DNA of 53,636 nucleotides, taken from positions 1 to 53,636 of the forward strand of contig CAIRCM010000040.1 of the NCBI GenBank assembly GCA_903877125.1. Direction: 5' to 3'. The notes under the pieces are model-generated. The model worked only from the letters and a program-made list of their open reading frames with translations, was not told where the DNA came from and did no database searches. Position numbers and translations under genes: made by a program. The stretch is from an uncultured Acetobacteraceae bacterium. Its GTDB lineage: Bacteria; Pseudomonadota; Alphaproteobacteria; Acetobacterales; Acetobacteraceae. Each line of letters begins with the position of its first letter. Within the stretch, counting starts at the first letter, position 1. This document shows, piece by piece, positions 44,388 to 53,002 of the stretch.

Positions 44388-44532
44388 GTGGCTTTCCTGT
44401 CCGTTCGCGGTTCCTCGGTGCCCGCACCTTATGGGCATCGCGCGGCGGGGAAAAGCCGCGGCCCACGCATTTCCCTTCCGGCGCCGCTGAGGTTAGGCTT
44501 TCGGGCAACGTCGCTACGGGAGAAAACCGTCC

Positions 44533-46647
44533 GTGTCCCAGCATCCGCTGCATAGTTTCTTCTGGCCGGCATCCATCGCCGTCCTCGGCGCATCGCCAGA
44601 CCTTCATCGGATTCGCGGGCGCCTGTTGCATCAACTGCGGGAGAACGATTTCCCCGGCCGCATCCTGCCGATCAACCCCAGCTACCAGGAAATCGGGGGG
44701 CTGAAATGTTACCCCTCGATCGGCGCGGTGGGCGGACCGATCGATCTGGCGCTGATCGCGATCCCCGCTTCCGGCGTGGCGGCGGCGGTGGAGGAATGTG
44801 CCAAGGCCGGTGTCCGCAACACGCTGATCATTTCCTCGGGCTTCGCGGAGGAAGGTGGGTCCGCCGGCGGCATGCAGGACGAATTGGTTGCAGTGACCCG
44901 GCGCTACGGCATCCGCGCCTGCGGTCCGAACTGCGAGGGTTATTTCAACACCATGGGCAAGGTGGCGACGACCTTCAGCCCCACGGTGGAAACCCAGGCG
45001 GACCCGAACGCGGTCTATGTCTCCGACAAGCGGATCGGCGTCATCGCACAGTCCGGCGGCATCGGGTTCGCGCTGTTTAATCGCGGCAAGGCAGCGGGTC
45101 TGGCGTTCAGCTACGTGATCTCCACCGGCAATGAAGCCGATCTGGGGATGGCCGATTTCCTGGATTACATGATCGAGGATCCGCACACCCACGCGGTGAT
45201 GCTGTTCTGCGAGGCCATACGCAAAGGCCCCGAATTCGTTGCCGCACTTGAAAAGGCGCGGCGCCTGGGTAAGCCGGTGATCGCGATCAAAGTCGGTAAA
45301 TCCGACGCCGGTGGGCGCGCCACCGCATCCCACACTGCTTCGCTCTCCGGTTCCTACACCGCCTATCGGGCCATTTTCGAACGTTACGGCGTGATCGAGG
45401 CCGAGGACGCGGACGAAGCCGTCGCCATTGCCGGCGTGATGGTGACGTGCCCGTTGCCGAAGGGCCGCCGGGTCGGCGTCGTCACGGTGTCAGGTGGCGG
45501 CGGGGCCTGGATGGCCGACACCATGTCTCAACACGGCTTGGTGGTACCCAATCTCTCGGCCGAAACGCAAGCAAGTCTCAGACCATTGATGCCATCCTAC
45601 GGCGCCTCCGGTAATCCGGTCGACGTCACCGCGCAGGGATCGAACACCGGCCCGGCGATGATGACGGTCATGGAGCATCTCGCCGACAGCGATGAGATCG
45701 ACATGCTGGTGCTGGTCAGTTCCCTCGCCTCCACCACCCGGGTGTCGCTGGATGCGGATCGGGTGAAGGCCACGGTGGCACGCTGCGGCAAGCCGATGAC
45801 GGCCTGGACCTATACGCTGCCGTCCGAATTTGGTCGGCGCGGCGCGGCCGGATGCGGGTTGGCAGTGCACAGCGATCTCCGCGCCTGCGGCCTCGCGTTT
45901 GGCAAATTGGCCTCTTACGCCGAGGCCATTGCACGCCCACTCCCCGAACCATTTATCCCGGTTGCAGGGGCGATGTACCCCGGACTTCCGAAAGTGGTGC
46001 CCGAACATCTGGCCAAACAGGTTCTCGCCGCCTGGCTCCCGGAAACCCACGAAAAACTGGTGACATCGGCCGATGCCGCCGCCGAAGCCGCCGGGGTGTT
46101 CGGCTTTCCCGTGGTGCTGAAGGTCCAGTCCTCCGACCTGCCGCACAAGACCGAGGCAGGCGGTGTTCGGCTCGGCCTTGCCGATCGCGCTTCGGTCGCC
46201 GCTGCTTACTCAGCTATGCTGGCCGATGTGGCTCGTTACAAGCCGGACGCAAAGATCGACGGCGTGCTGGTGCAGAAAATGGCGCCCAAAGGTCACGAAC
46301 TGGTCATCGGCATGGTCAACGATCCCACCTTCGGCCCGATCATGATGGTCGGCATGGGCGGCGTGACGGTGGAACTGTTCGGCGACGTCGCGCACGGCCC
46401 GGCCCCGATCGATGAACCGGAAGCCGAACGGCTGATCCGATCCCTGAAATCGTCCCGCCTGCTGACCGGCTTCCGCGGCACGGCACCGATCGACCTGGCC
46501 CCGGTGGCAAAACTGGTCGCTTCCCTGTCGCGCGCGGCGCTGACGTTGAAGGATCAGGTGGCGGAGTTCGAACTGAACCCGGTGATCCTGCACGCCGATG
46601 GGTCGGGGCTGACGGTCGCTGACGCGCTGCTGACGATGAAGGGGTAA
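44533..46647 (+). CDS. ADP-forming acyl-CoA synthetase (acetate-CoA ligase family)
   Basis: A 704-residue nucleoside-diphosphate-forming acyl-CoA ligase with fused alpha and beta parts. The CoA-binding domain covers about 10-130, the succinyl-CoA-ligase-like domain 150-450 with phospho-His H267 in ASHTASLSGS, and an ATP-grasp domain 480-700 (KVQSSDLPHKTEAGGV). It would activate a carboxylic acid with CoA and ATP. The GTG start follows GGGAG. Downstream enzymes of CoA metabolism and upstream crotonase fit an acid-catabolic role. Confidence 0.9.
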   Translation: MSQHPLHSFFWPASIAVLGASPDLHRIRGRLLHQLRENDFPGRILPINPSYQEIGGLKCYPSIGAVGGPIDLALIAIPASGVAAAVEECAKAGVRNTLIISSGFAEEGGSAGGMQDELVAVTRRYGIRACGPNCEGYFNTMGKVATTFSPTVETQADPNAVYVSDKRIGVIAQSGGIGFALFNRGKAAGLAFSYVISTGNEADLGMADFLDYMIEDPHTHAVMLFCEAIRKGPEFVAALEKARRLGKPVIAIKVGKSDAGGRATASHTASLSGSYTAYRAIFERYGVIEAEDADEAVAIAGVMVTCPLPKGRRVGVVTVSGGGGAWMADTMSQHGLVVPNLSAETQASLRPLMPSYGASGNPVDVTAQGSNTGPAMMTVMEHLADSDEIDMLVLVSSLASTTRVSLDADRVKATVARCGKPMTAWTYTLPSEFGRRGAAGCGLAVHSDLRACGLAFGKLASYAEAIARPLPEPFIPVAGAMYPGLPKVVPEHLAKQVLAAWLPETHEKLVTSADAAAEAAGVFGFPVVLKVQSSDLPHKTEAGGVRLGLADRASVAAAYSAMLADVARYKPDAKIDGVLVQKMAPKGHELVIGMVNDPTFGPIMMVGMGGVTVELFGDVAHGPAPIDEPEAERLIRSLKSSRLLTGFRGTAPIDLAPVAKLVASLSRAALTLKDQVAEFELNPVILHADGSGLTVADALLTMKG

Positions 46648-46718
46648 AGATTGGACGGAACCGGCGGTTCGGCGTAAGACCGAAAAAAGATATCGCTACC
46701 ATAAACGGAGAACGTCCC

Positions 46719-48455
46719 GTGACCCACATCAAATCCCCCGCCGACCTCCGCAGCGCCCGTTGGTTCGGTCCCGCGGATCTCCGATCCTTCGGCCACCGCT
46801 CCCGTGCCATGCAGATGGGCTACGCGCCGGAGGAATGGACCGGCAAGCCCGTGATCGCCATCGTCAACACGTGGTCCGACCTGCAACCCTGCCACTCCCA
46901 CTTCAAGCAACGGGTCGACGACGTGAAGCGCGGCATCCTGATGGCCGGCGGCTTCCCGGTCGAACTGCCGGCCCTGTCGGTCTCGGAATCCTTCGTGAAG
47001 CCGACAACGATGATGTACCGCAACATGCTCGCGATGGAAACCGAGGAGTTGTTGCGCTCCCACCCCGTCGATGGAGCGGTGCTGATGGGCGGTTGCGATA
47101 AAACCACGCCGGGCCTGCTTCTCGGCGCCACCAGCATGAATATCCCCACCATCTATCTGCCTGCCGGTCCCATGTTGCGCGGTAATTTCCAAGGAAAATT
47201 CCTGGGCTCCGGTTCCGACAGTTGGAAATACTGGGACGAGCTCCGTGCCGGAAAAATCACCGACGCTGATTGGCTGGGAGTCGAAAAGGGCATCGCCCGT
47301 TCCTACGGCACCTGCATGACCATGGGCACCGCCAGCACGATGACCGCGATCGCCGAGGCCATTGGCATGGTGCTGCCGGGCGGGTCCAGCGTACCGGCCG
47401 CCGACGCCGGCCATATCCGTTTGGCGTCCGAGTCCGGCCGTCGCATCGTGGAAATGGTTTGGGAGGACCTCACCCCGCAGCGCATCCAGACCCATGCCGC
47501 TTTCGAAAACGCGATCGCCGTCGCAATGGCAATGGGTTGTTCCACCAATGCCATCATCCATTTGATCGCGATGGCCCGCCGCGCCGGTTTGGACATCGGC
47601 CTCGCCGACTTCGAACGGTACAGCCGCAAAGTCCCTGTCATCGGCAACGTCCGCCCCACCGGCAAAGCCTATCTGATGGAGGATTTCTATTACGCCGGCG
47701 GTATATGCGCGCTGATGAACAATATGCGCCAGCATCTGCACCTGGATTGCCTGACCGTGACCGGCAAAACCCTGGGCGAGAACATCGAAGGCGCGCGCGT
47801 CTTCAACGACGACGTGATCCGCGCCCTGGACAACCCGATTTACGCCGAGGGCTCGCTCGCGGTCCTGACCGGTAACCTCGCGCCCGACGGCTGTGTGATC
47901 AAGCCGGCGGCGATGGACGAACGTTTCCTGAAACATTCCGGCCGCGCCGTCGTCTTCGACGACTACCCGTCGATGAAAAAGGCGGTGGACGACGAGAGCT
48001 ACCCCTTCACCGCGGACGACGTGCTCGTGCTGCGCAACGCGGGCCCGCAAGGCGGTCCGGGCATGCCGGAATGGGGTATGCTGCCGATGCCGAAGAAGCT
48101 GTTGAAGGAAGGCCACCGCGACATGCTGCGGATGTCCGACGCCCGCATGTCAGGCACGTCCTACGGCGCCTGCGTGCTGCATGTGGCACCCGAAAGCTAC
48201 ATCGGCGGGCCGCTCGCGCTGCTGCGCACAGGGGACATCGTCACCATCGACGTGGATGCAAGATCGATCCGGATGGAGGTATCCGATGACGAACTCGCCG
48301 CCCGCCGGGCCAACTGGGTCCAACCCGAAACACGGTTCGAGCGTGGATACGGCTACGTCTACACCAAGCATATCCAGCAGGCGAACGAAGGCTGCGACTT
48401 CGACTTCCTGCGCACCGATTTCGGCGCCCCGGTCGCCGAACCCGCGATTTACTAA
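46719..48455 (+). CDS. IlvD/Edd family dehydratase (sugar-acid type)
   Basis: A 578-residue iron-sulfur dehydratase of the IlvD/Edd family. Cluster cysteines are C58 (WSDLQPCHSH), C126 (MGGCDKTTPG) and C199 (GTCMTMGT), with K128 as the carbamylated lysine in the active site. The length and the HxF-type N-terminus fit the arabinonate/xylonate dehydratase branch rather than biosynthetic IlvD (inference). An RraA-family gene follows after 13 bases; the pair resembles sugar-acid catabolic sets. The GTG start follows GGAG. Confidence 0.9.
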   Translation: MTHIKSPADLRSARWFGPADLRSFGHRSRAMQMGYAPEEWTGKPVIAIVNTWSDLQPCHSHFKQRVDDVKRGILMAGGFPVELPALSVSESFVKPTTMMYRNMLAMETEELLRSHPVDGAVLMGGCDKTTPGLLLGATSMNIPTIYLPAGPMLRGNFQGKFLGSGSDSWKYWDELRAGKITDADWLGVEKGIARSYGTCMTMGTASTMTAIAEAIGMVLPGGSSVPAADAGHIRLASESGRRIVEMVWEDLTPQRIQTHAAFENAIAVAMAMGCSTNAIIHLIAMARRAGLDIGLADFERYSRKVPVIGNVRPTGKAYLMEDFYYAGGICALMNNMRQHLHLDCLTVTGKTLGENIEGARVFNDDVIRALDNPIYAEGSLAVLTGNLAPDGCVIKPAAMDERFLKHSGRAVVFDDYPSMKKAVDDESYPFTADDVLVLRNAGPQGGPGMPEWGMLPMPKKLLKEGHRDMLRMSDARMSGTSYGACVLHVAPESYIGGPLALLRTGDIVTIDVDARSIRMEVSDDELAARRANWVQPETRFERGYGYVYTKHIQQANEGCDFDFLRTDFGAPVAEPAIY

Positions 48456-48468
48456 GTAGGGGGGAGCC

Positions 48469-49191
48469 ATGACCAAACTCAGCGACGCCACCCGCGAAAA
48501 GCTCAAGGGCGTCAGCACGCCCACCTTGGCCAGCGCGCTCTACAAACGCGGCATGCGCATCCAGATGATCCAGGATGTCCGCCCGCTGTCCGCCCCGAAA
48601 AACGGCAGCATGGTCGGCGAAGCCTACACCCTTCGCTACATGCCCGCTCGGGAAGACCTCAATGCGATGAACGTGTTTCGCGACCATTCCCACCCGCAGC
48701 GCCGGGCAATCGAGGAATGTCCGCCCGGCGCGGTGCTGGTGATGGATAGCCGCAAGGACCCGCGCGCTGCCTCGGCCGGCGGAATCCTGGTCACCCGCCT
48801 GATGATGCGCGGCGTGGCGGGCGTGGTAACCGACGGCGGGTTCCGGGATTCGGGGGAAATCGCCGCGCTGGATATGCCGTCGTACCATAACCGCCCCTCG
48901 GCGCCGACAAACCTGACATTGCATCAGGCGATCGAGATCAATGTGCCGATCGGTTGCGGCGATGCACCGGTGTTCCCCGGCGATGTGATCGTCGGCGACG
49001 CGGACGGGGTGATCGTGATTCCGGCGCATCTGGCTGACGAGATCGCCGACGAGGCCGTGGAAATGACCGCCTATGAGGACTTTGTGACCGAACGCGTGCG
49101 CGCGGGGGCGAAGACGTTCGGACTTTACCCCCCGACCGATGAAGCCAATCTGGAAGCGTTCTCAATTTGGCGCAGGCAGCACGGGCGGTAG
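48469..49191 (+). CDS. RraA family protein (HMG aldolase-like)
   Basis: A 240-residue RraA-family protein. The full metal/substrate motif is present: TDGGFRD with R126 and D127, followed by E130, as in active 4-hydroxy-4-methyl-2-oxoglutarate aldolases. It probably cleaves or decarboxylates a 2-keto acid produced by the dehydratase upstream (inference from spacing). The second RraA-like protein in the window (4748) lacks the acidic residue. Confidence 0.88.
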   Translation: MTKLSDATREKLKGVSTPTLASALYKRGMRIQMIQDVRPLSAPKNGSMVGEAYTLRYMPAREDLNAMNVFRDHSHPQRRAIEECPPGAVLVMDSRKDPRAASAGGILVTRLMMRGVAGVVTDGGFRDSGEIAALDMPSYHNRPSAPTNLTLHQAIEINVPIGCGDAPVFPGDVIVGDADGVIVIPAHLADEIADEAVEMTAYEDFVTERVRAGAKTFGLYPPTDEANLEAFSIWRRQHGR

Positions 49192-49246
49192 ACCGCCCAA
49201 CCCACCTCGCCTAACCTCCCGCCCAACAAAGCAGGAGGACGCCCCC

Positions 49247-50476
49247 ATGCCGAAAATCGGCCGCCGAAGCACCATCGCCATGGCAGGCGCTGCCGCCCTG
49301 GCCCATCCGGCCCTTGCCGCCAATCCGGCGGAGGTCAAGGTCGCCATGATCATGCCCCTCTCCGGCCCCTGGGCACGTTCGGGCAAGCTGGAGCAGATGG
49401 GCGCGCGCATGGCCGTCGACGACGTGAACGCGGCCGGTGGCATCAAATCCCTCGGCGGTGCCAAACTCACCATGTTGGAATTCGACGCCGGCGATTCCTC
49501 CGAAAAAGCCAAGGACGCGGCGCAGCGGATGATCGCCCAGGAACCCGACCTCGCGGCTGGCTTCGGTGGCTGGCTCTCCAGCTTCGTCCTGGCCATCACC
49601 GAAGTCACCGAACGTGCCGAACTGCCGTGGCTTACGCAGGGTTATTCGGACCTCATCACCAGCCGCGGCTTCAAATACGTCTTCCAATCCTCCCCGACTG
49701 CCGATGCACAGGCCGAGGCGACGTTGCCGGTCGTGATGGATCTCGCCACCAAAGCCACCGGCAAGCGGCCTACCAAGGTCGCGATCGTCGGCGATAATTC
49801 GGCCAGCGTCGTCAGCTTCCTCAAACCGATCCGCGACCATGTGCTGAAGAACCTCGGGCTGGAACTGGTAGTGGACGAGATCTACACGCCGCCTTTGGCC
49901 GACGCGACATCGATCGTGCAGAAACTCCGCTCGAAGCGGCCCGATTTCGTGATCGTCCAATCCACCAATGTCGGCGACGACAAGCTGCTGCTGGATAAGT
50001 TCGCGGAATTCGGCCTGACACCGCAGAAGATGCCGCTGGTCGGCAATGGCGGCCATTGGTGTGTTCCCGAACTCACAAAGCTCACCGCGCCTGAAAACCT
50101 TGAAGGCATGATAGTCGAGGTTGCGAACTGGCCGGGTAAAACCGCGGCCGATGTCGAAGCACGCTTCATCGCCCGCACCGGGGAGCCATGGTTCGGTCAC
50201 GATTCCATCTTTGCGTACGCCCACGTCCGCATCATGGCCGAGGCGATCGATCGCGCGGCGTCGACCGACCGACACAAAGTGAACGATATGCTGCACAGCA
50301 TGGACATCAAGACCGGCCCGGCCCTGTTGTTCCCCGACGGGCGGCTGGCATACGATGCGCGGGGCCGGCGCATCGGCGCCGAGATTTCTTTCGTGCAGTT
50401 TCAGAAAGGCCGCCCTGTGCCAGTTTACCCCGATGCCATCGCCGTATCGACGATGGTCTGGCCGAAATCGTCGTAG
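49247..50476 (+). CDS. ABC transporter substrate-binding protein, branched-chain type
   Basis: A 409-residue periplasmic binding protein (Peripla_BP_6, LivJ-like). A Tat-type signal (RRSTIAMAG at 6-14, cleavage near ALA) precedes VAMIMPLSGPWARSGKLEQMGA, the family's ligand-site start (given in part). The ATG follows AGGAGG; the longer in-frame reading overlaps the upstream gene. No permease or ATPase gene is next to it. Its place in the catabolic run suggests uptake of the acid or aromatic substrate of that run. Confidence 0.9.
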   Translation: MPKIGRRSTIAMAGAAALAHPALAANPAEVKVAMIMPLSGPWARSGKLEQMGARMAVDDVNAAGGIKSLGGAKLTMLEFDAGDSSEKAKDAAQRMIAQEPDLAAGFGGWLSSFVLAITEVTERAELPWLTQGYSDLITSRGFKYVFQSSPTADAQAEATLPVVMDLATKATGKRPTKVAIVGDNSASVVSFLKPIRDHVLKNLGLELVVDEIYTPPLADATSIVQKLRSKRPDFVIVQSTNVGDDKLLLDKFAEFGLTPQKMPLVGNGGHWCVPELTKLTAPENLEGMIVEVANWPGKTAADVEARFIARTGEPWFGHDSIFAYAHVRIMAEAIDRAASTDRHKVNDMLHSMDIKTGPALLFPDGRLAYDARGRRIGAEISFVQFQKGRPVPVYPDAIAVSTMVWPKSS

Positions 50477-50488
50477 AGGAGTCGCTTC

Positions 50489-51436
50489 ATGCCCGTCATC
50501 AAGGTTCGTGACCTCGCCTACGGTCGTCTGCGCTCGCCCGATCTCGACGCGCAGGAGGAATTCCTCACCGCGTTCGGCATGATCCGAGCGGACCGCACCG
50601 CGAACGCCCTATATATGCGAGGCACCGATCCGGCGCACCACATCCATGTGACCGAAAAAGGCGATGCCGGCTTCCTCGGTTTCGCCTGGGCCGTCGCGGA
50701 TGAGGACGATCTGAAGAAGATCGCCAAGCATCCCGGCGCATCGGGCATCGAGCACATCGATGAACCCGGCGGCGGGAAGCGCGTGCGGGTGACTGAACCC
50801 AACGGCTACACGATCGAGATCGTGCACGGCATCGCGCCGCTCGCCCCGATTCCCGTGGAACGCCAGCCGATCAATTCCGGCGTCGCACCGCTGAACCGGG
50901 CGGGCGAGGTCATCCGGTTCAAGCAGGGCCCATCGAGCGTGAAGCGCATCGGTCATGCCGTGATGGGCACGCCGAAGAACCAGGAAACGGTGCAATGGTT
51001 CCGCGACGTGCTGGGTCTGGTGCGGTCGGACGATATCTATGGCGGGGAGCAGACCAACATCCTCGGCCAGTTCAGCCGCATCGATGCCGGTGATGAATAT
51101 GTCGACCACCATGCATTCTTCTGCATGCACAATGCGCGCGCCGGCCTGAACCATTTCAGTTTCGAGGTCCAGGACATCGACGATGTCTTCATGGGCCACG
51201 AACACCTGAAATCCACCGGAAAATACGAGCACATGTGGGGCATCGGCCGCCATCTGCTCGGTTCGCAAGTATACGACTATTGGGCCGATCCGTATCGCCG
51301 TGTGCACGAACACTGGGCCGATACCGATCGCCTGAATATCCGGAATGGCGGCAACCTCGTCTCGGCCGAGGAAGGGTTCCGCTCGCAGTGGGGCGACCGT
51401 CCGCCCGAAAAATTCATTGGCCATGTGAGTCCGTAA
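50489..51436 (+). CDS. Extradiol dioxygenase-type VOC protein
   Basis: A 315-residue two-domain type I extradiol dioxygenase-like protein, similar in layout to 2,3-dihydroxybiphenyl dioxygenase. The Fe ligands sit in the C-domain: H156 (RIGHAVMG), H222 (LNHFSFEV) and E274 (RRVHEHWAD), a complete triad. Such enzymes open catecholic rings next to the hydroxyls. It follows the binding protein by 12 bases and is followed by an acyl-CoA dehydrogenase after 1 base, so ring cleavage products would feed CoA-dependent oxidation (inference). Confidence 0.9.
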   Translation: MPVIKVRDLAYGRLRSPDLDAQEEFLTAFGMIRADRTANALYMRGTDPAHHIHVTEKGDAGFLGFAWAVADEDDLKKIAKHPGASGIEHIDEPGGGKRVRVTEPNGYTIEIVHGIAPLAPIPVERQPINSGVAPLNRAGEVIRFKQGPSSVKRIGHAVMGTPKNQETVQWFRDVLGLVRSDDIYGGEQTNILGQFSRIDAGDEYVDHHAFFCMHNARAGLNHFSFEVQDIDDVFMGHEHLKSTGKYEHMWGIGRHLLGSQVYDYWADPYRRVHEHWADTDRLNIRNGGNLVSAEEGFRSQWGDRPPEKFIGHVSP

Positions 51437-51437
51437 A

Positions 51438-52592
51438 ATGTTCGAACTTCCCGAAGAACACCGCATGCTCCAGGAGCTCGTGGCGAAATTCATCGACCGC
51501 GACGTTATGCCCCTTGAAAAAGCCACCCTCGCCCGCGAGGCGTCCGGCCAGAAATCCGGCCTGCCGCCTGAAGATGAAGCCATGCTCCTGGCCAAGTGCA
51601 AGGAACTCGGCCTGTGGGGCCTGGATGTGCCGGAGGAATACGGCGGGGCCAACCTGCCCTACGCCGCACTCGTCGGCGTGTATGAGGAACAAGGCCGCAC
51701 CTGCGTGCCCTTCACCTTCCCGCCCGACAGCCCGAACCTGCACATGCTGATCGCTGTCGCCGACGACGAGCAGAAAAAGAAATATCTCGACCCCTATGCC
51801 CGAGGCGAAGCGCATTCGGCCATCGCGATCTCCGAACCCGGCGCCGGCGGCGACCCCGCGGGTATGACGACGCGTGCGGTGAAGGATGGCGACGACTGGG
51901 TGATCAACGGCCGCAAAATCTGGGTCAGCCGCGTCCCGGCCGCCGATTTTGTGATCGTTATGGCCCGCACCGGGGAAGGCAAACGAGCCGACGGCGTCAC
52001 CGCCTTCATCGTCGAACGCGGCACCAAAGGCTTCATCATCGAACGTGAAATTCCGATGATCGGTGGCCAGCGGACCTACGAACTGGTGTTCGAGGATTGC
52101 CGTATTCCGGCCACGCAAATCCTCGGTGTCGAGGGCAAGGGCTACGCCCCGATGCAACTCCGCCTGACCGTCCGCCGCCTCCAAATGGGTGCCTGGTGCG
52201 TTGGCATGGCTCGGCGCGCGCTGGATATGATGGTGGAGCATACCAAGCAGCGGGTCACCTTCGGCCAACGCCTCGCCGATCGGCAGGCCATACAGTGGTG
52301 GATCGCCGACGCGGCGATCAAAATCCACGCGCTGCGGCTGATGGTCTACGACGCCGCGACGAAGGCCGATGCGGGCAAGGACGTGCGCACCGAAGCATCC
52401 ATGGTGAAGCTGTTCGGCACGGAAATGGCGACGGAGATCATCGACCATGCCCAACAGTCGTTCGGCGCGATGGGTGTGGCGAAGGAACTGCCCCTCCAAT
52501 TGATGGCCCAGAAGGTGCGCACCATGCGCGTCTACGAAGGCCCGTCGGAAGTGCACCGGATGGCGATCGCACGGCGGATCATCGGGCGTTAA
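51438..52592 (+). CDS. Acyl-CoA dehydrogenase
   Basis: A 384-residue flavoenzyme with full domain order: N-terminal helices, beta domain (AISEPGAGGDPAGMTT, 129-144) and C-terminal helices. The catalytic Glu is E367 in VYEGPSEVHR, and KIWVSRVPAADFVIV is the family FAD strand. It starts 1 base after the VOC stop. A second acyl-CoA dehydrogenase begins at 53003, so the two may form a hetero-oligomer as in aromatic and steroid degraders (inference). Confidence 0.93.
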   Translation: MFELPEEHRMLQELVAKFIDRDVMPLEKATLAREASGQKSGLPPEDEAMLLAKCKELGLWGLDVPEEYGGANLPYAALVGVYEEQGRTCVPFTFPPDSPNLHMLIAVADDEQKKKYLDPYARGEAHSAIAISEPGAGGDPAGMTTRAVKDGDDWVINGRKIWVSRVPAADFVIVMARTGEGKRADGVTAFIVERGTKGFIIEREIPMIGGQRTYELVFEDCRIPATQILGVEGKGYAPMQLRLTVRRLQMGAWCVGMARRALDMMVEHTKQRVTFGQRLADRQAIQWWIADAAIKIHALRLMVYDAATKADAGKDVRTEASMVKLFGTEMATEIIDHAQQSFGAMGVAKELPLQLMAQKVRTMRVYEGPSEVHRMAIARRIIGR

Positions 52593-52596
52593 GGAT

Positions 52597-52896
52597 TCAC
52601 CCCGCCCAAAGCTGCGCCACACCTCCAAAGCCGCGGACTATTCGGTCTGCCGTCACGAAGATCATGCCCTGCCCGACCGCCTGCGCCACCAGCAGGCGGT
52701 CGATGGGATCGGAATGATCCCAACCAACGCTCCCGCGGCCTCGGCGTCCTCCGGAGCGATCGGCAAGGCGCGAAACCCATTCAGACCGATCGCCGCGGCA
52801 GCCGCTCCACGAAACTGGAGCTTCCCCAGCAGCCGTCCGCTCGACCAGGGCCGACAGATGCGTCTTCGCGTCGCATAAACTGACGAACTGGGACAT
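52597..52896 (-). pseudogene. Decayed VapBC toxin-antitoxin remnant
   Basis: The reading starts like a Phd/YefM antitoxin (AKTHLSALVERTAAGE, 10-25), then loses the rest of the antitoxin. A PIN-toxin middle part is readable in a neighbouring frame (GFRALPIAPEDAEAAGAL, about 52740-52800), and the original frame ends as a VapC C-terminus (DHSDPIDRLLVAQA and FVTADR). So both genes have collapsed into a short chimera with a deletion and a frameshift. It should not be functional. It separates the two acyl-CoA dehydrogenases. Confidence 0.65.
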
Positions 52897-53002
52897 GATA
52901 CGCCTTGACCAATCCGACCAACCAACAAGGCCCGCGGCCTCACCTTGTCAACGCCGCCCCCATTTGACTAAGCTACCAGTGAGTAGGAGGAACCCCCCAA
53001 CC

